Shown: positions 56,884-64,000 of the stretch, piece after piece
Position numbering within the stretch: the first letter of the stretch is position 1
Layout: each line of letters starts with the position of its first letter
Source: Trogon surrucura
Lineage: Eukaryota > Chordata > Aves > Trogoniformes > Trogonidae
Reading direction: 5' to 3'
NCBI GenBank assembly: GCA_020746105.1
Contig: CM036618.1
Coordinates: forward strand, 47,026,514 to 47,090,513
DNA length: 64,000 nucleotides
Made by a program: the position numbers and the translations under genes
The notes under the pieces: model-generated
What the model was told of the DNA's origin: nothing
What the model saw: the letters and a program-made list of their open reading frames with translations, nothing else
Databases searched by the model: none

Positions 56884-59800
56884 GGTAAAAGTGAGTTGAC
56901 AAACATAATTGTTTAAGCCACTTGGGCATGTAGGAAGCATGATTTTATCCTATAAAGAAAATAAGAAGAGCATTGCAAGACCTATGATGTCAACTTTAGC
57001 AAAAAAACTCATCTGCCACTCTCAGTAGTAGTGGTGGCTCTGATAGATTAAGATTGGAAGAGTGTTGATTTAAAGGATAAGTGCAAAACCACTTTGCAGT
57101 GCTTCAGTGAGCCATGGACTATATATTCACTTTCTGGAAGAAGAAGTTGCTGTCATGAAATCTCAATCATGCTCAGTGATCTGCATATTCCAAGAGTATA
57201 AACCAAATCCAGACTGTTTTAATATTTTGCTTAGAAAAGCATAATGAAAGTACAAGGAGATCTGCACCTCTAGTCTTCTCCAAGAGGAGGATTCTGGAAA
57301 GGAATTTAATGAAATCTTTTTTTGTTTGCATTAGCCCTATGGGACCTTCCTGGTAAAAGTGACATGTCTGTATCTCTGACGAAGAGCAGTGTAACTCATC
57401 CAGAAAACTGGAGCCCCCTTAAATCCCCACTGTGGTGAATGACCTGTTTCAGAATACAGTATAGTAATCTGATTTACTAATATAAGCATTATTCAATAAT
57501 ATGCTCACTGGACAGATATTTTGGAGAAATTATCAGAAAAGCAAAATGTTCTTATCCAATAAAGGATTGGATTGTTGCTGGATATCCATATTCAAATTAG
57601 AGAACAGCTGGATAGGTAGTAGCTCTTCCATGGTGATTTTGACGTTGCCAGCTGAAGAGTTCTGATGTAATTTTCATGTGTATGGTCAAGAGTACAACTT
57701 GCAAGGCATCAGCAATAATTCTTTTGTTGTTCTCAGCATTGGAGATTGCACTCCAAGAAAAAATAGAGCCAAGAGTCACAAGGAAATCAGAATCAACAGA
57801 GTTCTAGAAAATATAATTTTATGGTGTGCAGCCAAACAGGTGAAGCCCAAGGAAGAATATGTAAGCAGTTTTAAATTACGTAGCCCTGTTGTAAAGACAC
57901 TGGGAATAATCTGTTTTCCATGTTCAAGAGGGAAGTGACAGGAACTAATGGTTTTAAATTGAAGAAGATTAGATATTAAGAGTATGGACCAGCACTAAGA
58001 ATAATGAAGTAGTGAGGTTCCTTAAGAAACTGTAAACTCTTTATCATTACATGCCTCTCAGCAAACACCTGTCAAGAGTGACATAAACTATTACCTTATC
58101 CTAACTGAGGAAGGTGGTTGTGGTGATGTCTCAAGAACTATTTTGAAGTCTGTATGTCTACCATTCTCTGAATCTATGACACAAATAAACATTCTCAGAA
58201 TTTTTCTCACTTCCACTAATTTATTTTTTTTTTTGGCAGCAATAGTGCATTAATCATCCTCATCGGTATGTTTTATGGGTGTTCCAGAATACGTTGTATG
58301 GGTTTTCCAGAATGCTGTTTATTAGTAGGCAGGAAACTTTGAGTAAGATGAGAAGCAATGTGAAAGAAATAAAAAATATGGAGCAGCCGACACATCTCAG
58401 AGAGTTCTAACTGATGAGTAGCTGACTTTAAACACTTGTATTCATGCTGTGGAAGACACCAAGAAGGACTTCACTCTCAGTTCATCTTCAGACAGATATC
58501 CATGTTGTCAGTCAACCTAATGATCACTAAAGTACCACTCAGTCAAAGAAAATGAAATCAGATCTTGGATGATGTAATGTTAACGTGATCACTGAGAAGA
58601 GAATCAAAGTTCCTGGGTGCAGTGCCAAGTAGCTACAAACGGTTTTATACAAAGAAGTTTTTTTTGTAAGAAAGCATTTCAAAATGGTAGGCAACAACTC
58701 GGTGTATGGCATGAGTTCCAGCACTGATGAAGACCTTTGGAATAGAGATATGATTTAACAGCTAATGATTTACCCTTTGAGTGTAGGGGCTGCCAACATG
58801 TAGAGGTGATTGATACAGATTCTAACAAAACTAAGCACAGCGGTCTCAGCTAAAAGTCTGGTTCCAACTGATTTAGCTACTGGAGTCCAAGTGGATGGGA
58901 AGGACTTTGGGATAGTGTTGGTGTCAGAATAATCTTAATTGGATTCAGCCGTGGTACAACAGTCCTGGTGTGTTACAGAAGATAGATGCCATCCAATTCC
59001 ATTTTGTGCACAACGTGCATAACTCAAGGTTTTATTTTACGGAAGAACAAAAGCAAATGCTAAAAAGTTCCAGTTCTAATGATGTCAATCTGGAACATAA
59101 AGCTCATGTAACAGTTTGCTTATGGATAAATACTGGTGCAAATACACATATGGCAACAGTAACAACCTTACTCACATCATTGCCCTTTGCAGTAATAACA
59201 TGTCTATGAAGCTGCCATTGGCATCTGGTGGGGACACCATGGTGGTTCAGTTTTAGCCATAGATGGTATCTTATACTGAAATGGTTCTGTCTGTGTGGAT
59301 TCTGCTCCTACATGACTTCTGGAGGATTGGAAAAATTAATCTATGTGCTTATTGTAGTATGCTGCTAAAACTAGAGTAGCATTCAACTGTGCTGGTTTTA
59401 GAAATATTTCTTTATCACAGTGTTACAGACACAAATCACAGTTCTTTCTTCTTGATCTGATTTTATAACAACTTCTGAAAGTATGTAACTACTCTTATTA
59501 CCAGAAAAGAGGAATCTGCTACCCGCTTTATCTTTCTATTAAGCTGTCATCAGGAGAAATTATTCATTATTTTTTTTAAAAAAAAGTTTCATTTCCAAAA
59601 TATATTTCCATATCTAAAATATTGACACTTTTGGCCCTGGGGATAAATGTGCCGAAGCAAATACGTTGTTTTGCTGCAGTTGATTTCAGTGCAGGCATTG
59701 CAGATTATGACTACTCTGGCATATAGCCAGGTGGATCTCTTCCCTCAGACTGTGAAAAAACTGTGTAATGTTGACAAACTAAGCTGGTAGCAAACAATTT

Positions 59801-61407
59801 GGATATATGCCACATAGTAAATAACAGTATGCTTCTTTTTTTAAAAAAAAAAAACTCCCATATTTTTCATTAAAATGATTTCAAATATTTTTAAAAAATT
59901 GACAAATGCTATTCATTTAACTCTTCAGTGCAAAACTCACACTAGGTGAGGTCTTGACATCAAACCTCTCTCTTTTATTGTATTTACAGTACTTCAAGCT
60001 TAATTTTCTTGCATTTGTCTCTCTGAAATGCTGATCTGTTCTGCAGAATAATTTTCCAAAAAGGAATTTTTCCAGGAGAAGTAATCATGATTAAGTTGTC
60101 TTGAGATCTGCCACTTGTCACTAATTGCAGCACTCTTTGGTTGAGGTTGAGCATGATGAATGTCATCAAACTGGGCCAAGCAACACAGTGCCAAGATTTC
60201 TGCATCCCAATTGAACTTTATTTGATCACCATGGAAAACCACTATCATATAGTGATAATCAGACAAGATGAAATTTCATTATGAGCTTTCTTAAAAAAAA
60301 GGGCCATCGCATGCTATTTCTATTGTACAAGGCATTCTTAGAGTGGTTATTTCTTTCAAAAAAATTTCTACTCCTGTGCTTCCCTACTCACATAGAACAT
60401 GTGAGACAGGAAAGTTTATTTGCTTGAGATCAGTCAATCTTCCCTCAGAGGGAATGTCCTAACAATGAAGTTGTAGACTGCTTTGCTTGGGATTGGGTGT
60501 GAAGAGGAGAAAATGGAACTTCAGAAGTAATAAGGTCAGAGACAAAGAGAAAGTGAGTACAGCACTAAATCTCTTTGCTTCAGAACAGTTTAGGGCTGAT
60601 GTACTTCTGAAATTGTTTAATATAAAATACACTGACAGTCCCAGAACAGATGCTAGAATCTAAGGTTCTCCTAAACATCTGGCCACACATTTCTCTTGGC
60701 TGAGGGCAGCTTTAAGAGCTCCATGCAAGTGGAAGATCTTCAGTAGGAGTGATGGAGTCATCAGCTGCCTCATTTACTTTTTTTTTTTTTTATGGAAGTT
60801 TTCAGGTGTCTCTTCTGCGCATATCTGGAAGTGTTTGATTCCTAAGTAAAGCTGAGCAGTGCAGAACTTGCCTGGTGCCCCATGACCCCAGGGAGGTTTA
60901 GGGCACTCTCCGGGAGTGCTGGTGGTGACTCATGTATATCTGCCAATGGAATGTCCTTTGAGGGAAATTAAAAGAAAATTAAATTCCTCTGGGAGCTAAG
61001 GCACACTCTGGGAATGAGAAGCTATAGCTCAAGTTCCCCTGGACAAAAAGACTATGTTCTCAACTTCCTGTCAGGTGAACACCTCTAAGAGGGTGCTAAT
61101 GAGTAATAGTGTCAGTATTTTAATAGGAGAGTTTGTTCACTGATGAATATTAGGCAAAAGGTCTTGAATGTTTCCAAAATTACATCCTAGGTTGTGATAG
61201 ACAGAAATATGCCTAAAGATACTCGTGTTGGTTAGACAAGAGCCAAGCTCCTTGCACTTAAACACAGAATACTTACTTCACATCACTGGTGTGTCTATCA
61301 CAATATTGTCTTGATAACAAGGCTGTGCAGTGCTGCCCTGGGCAGTCATGTAAAACACCTGGTTTAGAGAGTCAGAAGTCTTTACTCTTAAAAAGATGGG
61401 GTCAACC

Positions 61408-61447
61408 TGCCCTTGTAAACTTGAGTACTTGCCCTTGTAAACTTGAG
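61408..61447 (+). repeat. 22-base-period tandem duplication
   Basis: TGCCCTTGTAAACTTGAG occurs at 61408-61425 and identically at 61430-61447, separated by TACT. This is a local duplication in unique DNA. Confidence 0.9.
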
Positions 61448-62750
61448 CATGCTTTAAATATCTTTATGTTCTTTTTTTTTACAGCGTCTCATGGAATTTA
61501 TGTGGGATAAAACATTCGTCCAGGCTAAACGATCAGGATGCAGGAACAACTTTCCTGGGCTGAAATTGCACACATAGTCTTTGTTTTAGACTTGCAGTTT
61601 TACAGCAAAAGGATGCCCTGGCCTTTAATCATAAAATGCCGAGTTGAAATACATCTACACCATTTATGACAATCCTGTTCTGCAAATTTGGCTGTAGATT
61701 TCAGGAAACTCACAAAATATGATAGCAAATGGCCATCACAAAAAATGAATGTGGCAGCAAATGGATATGGCAAAATGTGGCAGTTGAAAACCACAAGTGT
61801 ATAATGACTTACACTTTCAGCTGTTGGGCTTTGCCAGGATGTTCTGATAGCAGAAGAAAGCCCTAGACCTGACCAGTTGTTTAGTGACTGGTCATTAAGT
61901 GGGATGAAATGTAGCAGTCTATGATCCGATGTGCAGGATTCTTTGCAGCTGCTAGACAGGTGTTGCCTGAAGCTCAAGATGCACAAGAAAGTTTGATTTT
62001 TTTTTTTTTATATGCTGCATATGCTGCTGCCAATAAATATTCCCTTTCCTTTTAAATATCTTACAGGTTTGTCACAAAAATTTGCTCAAATCTAAATGCT
62101 CATTTCAAACAGTCATTGAAATCATTACCAGTCTTTTCCAATATTTACTTTCCTATATTTTTTTAGGAACACTGAGGTAAGTCTTCTGATCCTCCAAGGT
62201 GCAGATTAGCTCTTATTGTGGCAACACCTGTTCCATCTGTCACTGAACACGGTTTTCATAAGGTCTGAACTAGTGTTAGGATTTCTTTTCACTTCCCCAG
62301 CTTACACTTTTCAACTGGTTGCATATATTATCACAAATTATGTTTTAAAAATGTCTTTCTTTGGGTAATTTGTTTTACCTCATAAATCTGTGATGCTGCA
62401 CCTCATTTGTCTCATGGTACAACCAGCTCCCTTCACAGAAGTCTAGGTGTCATGCCTGACCAGCACCACCTGCTCAAGAAGAGAACCCTGCAGAACCTGT
62501 GGGCTCTGAAACACATTGAGCAGCAGCACTGAAGTCATATGTGTAATAGTAAGCATATGCTTAAATTCCTTTTTTTTTGAGTCGTCCAAGAAAGTTCAGT
62601 ACTATAGAAGACCAAATCCAGAGCATTTTGGTTTATACCACATAGGTGAAGGGGAACAGCTGTAAGGTAGCAGAATGCACAAATAATTGCAGTGTTGATC
62701 TTGGCTGCTGGAGGCACTTTGCACTTTCTTTAGGGAGCCTAGGTGAAAGA

Positions 62751-62789
62751 TGGAGAGAGGGAGGGAGGAAGGGAGAGAAAGAGGGAGGA
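62751..62789. repeat. Purine-rich GGGA/GAGG microsatellite
   Basis: About 39 bases of only A and G on the plus strand, arranged as imperfect GAGG/GGAA/GAGA units. It is a simple repeat. Confidence 0.88.
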
Positions 62790-64000
62790 CAAGCCTTGTT
62801 ATCCTGGCTGCCCAGAACACAGATTCAGAGAAACCACTGTCATTGCCACCACTGCAGTCTCGAGAAGGGACCCTGAACAGTTATTTGGCCCTTAAAATGC
62901 CATCCTCTTGTTGACAAAGTGCTCCCTCTCCAATACAGCAATCATTAAACCAAATGCTGGATTTTGAGATGTGCAGAGGAAGCCAAGATATTCCTGTATT
63001 TTCTCTCAAAGAGTTGCAGAGAAGTGACGGCAGATTTTTGCCAACCAAATAGACATGTCAGTGTTCAATGCAATACATGTAATGTTGATATGTTGCATTG
63101 GTCCATTATCTTAAGATACTTTTATGAATCAGGCAAAGAGAAGAATATTTCTTCTCATATTCATTGCTGTGATAGTGCCATAGGGAGGAGGCAAAGGCAA
63201 GAAATCTCTGATTTGGACTCAGTGTGCCTAACACTGGACGTCTAGAAAATGTGGATTGATTTTCAGGTGAGTTATGGTACTGAAAATACTGCTTGTCTTG
63301 CAATCTAATATTTCCTCATTAATCATGTATTTCTTAGTCATGCATAGCTAACTCTTGTTTGTTCTGGATAGGCCCTGAACCAGAGCTGAATATCTTAAAG
63401 ATCAACATATTTAATATAATAATTAATAATATATAGTGGTGTAAAATATCAGCTCTTAAAAATCAAGATACCTTTACTTAGGTAACCAGTCAGAAATTGT
63501 CTGCCTATTTCTAGGTGTCCAGGTGAAAAGGACTGACATGCGTCCTTTCTTCTGTTACACTTACATGCACCTAAATTAGTCCAAGCATGTAATAATATAT
63601 GAAAGATTTTATATGTACTTCCTCAATTTGCATTTCGTTCAATCCGTTTTCTTACTTAAAGACATTTATTTTACACAAGACAGTACAGGAGTTCATTTGA
63701 ACCAATTGATTTTGTATTGGTTAGACTTTTCAAAGCTATTTACTCGATTATTTTTATGTACACATGGAAACTCATTTCACAAAGTGACATGCAATGTTCC
63801 AAGATCTGCTTTCCCAAGCTTAATTCTAATTCCAGTCTTCAACAATCAAATCTGTTTCAAACAGATAAGTTAGTTTTTGGTCCATTAAATATATTTTTTC
63901 AGGACCTAAAAATTTGCTTAAAATTAAGTTGAACCAGCATAACCATTTTATGATCGTAGCTGTGCATTTAGTATAAATTCACTTCTACTGTATTCTACTA

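Larger units (their letters stand above)
56884..64000. other. Unassigned AT-rich DNA
   Basis: No gene, RNA or repeat family is recognised in these 7.1 kb. Minor features are T runs near 58226 and 60778-60791, a 22-base-period duplication at 61408, and a purine-rich GGGA/GAGG microsatellite at 62751-62789. Exon-like acceptors at 58238 and 61485 are followed only by short open frames. Confidence 0.45.

Noticed and set aside
58226-58275. Poly-T tract, GGCAG acceptor and GTATGT donor around a 29-base segment
   Set aside because: It is too short to support as an exon, and no partner exon was seen.
62161-62180. Ten-base segment between an acceptor-like TTTTTTTAG and a strong GTAAGT donor
   Set aside because: A 10-base microexon without any supporting flanking exons cannot be argued from sequence alone.

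Overview
This window reads as AT-rich, gene-poor nuclear DNA from a bird. The main evidence is at least eight chicken-repeat-1 (CR1) LINE copies ending in the CR1 octamer ATTCTGTG or ATTCTATG. There are also several solo LTRs of the avian ERVL type with a 5-base target duplication. No conserved protein-coding gene could be recognised on either strand. The window is best read as an intergenic desert or the inside of a very large intron on a macrochromosome.

Layout: a CR1 tail lies at 0.94-1.1 kb (minus strand). From 1.1 to 15 kb there is mostly unassigned unique DNA, holding an A-rich tract at 8.3 kb and an unusual CpG-bearing block at 13.46-13.86 kb. At 15.0-18.0 kb one CR1 has inserted into another. 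A younger 1.53 kb CR1, with a nearly intact reverse transcriptase frame, sits in the reverse transcriptase region of an older CR1 and is flanked by the 5-base duplication ATCAG. Two unrelated ERVL-type LTRs lie at 20.9-21.8 kb (minus) and about 22.8-23.6 kb (plus). A third CR1 lies at 24.5-25.2 kb (plus) and a fourth, of another subfamily, at 28.7-29.6 kb (minus). Short CR1 tails follow at 30.65 and 33.66 kb, a diverged LTR at 34.1-34.9 kb (minus), and a solo LTR with a perfect CTATG duplication at 38.3-39.2 kb (plus). Between 39.2 and 41.5 kb there are candidate host exons, the best being a serine/lysine-rich terminal exon at 40682-40857 and a CpG-rich one at 41252-41459. A possible short LTR lies at 42.2-42.6 kb. 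CR1 fragments occur at 48.3 kb and 56.3-56.9 kb (both minus). Elsewhere the DNA is unique and without recognisable genes, apart from simple repeats and two short tandem duplications at 55.1 and 61.4 kb.

The recognisable coding sequence belongs to CR1. The CR1 copies at 0.95, 15.5 and 24.5 kb look like one subfamily, while those at 28.7, 30.65 and 33.66 kb look like another. The possible host signal is limited to exon-like open frames near splice-acceptor-like sequences. These are offered as hypotheses, because a few such frames are expected by chance in 64 kb. I see no CRISPR array, rRNA or convincing tRNA gene, and no wholly new system stands out.
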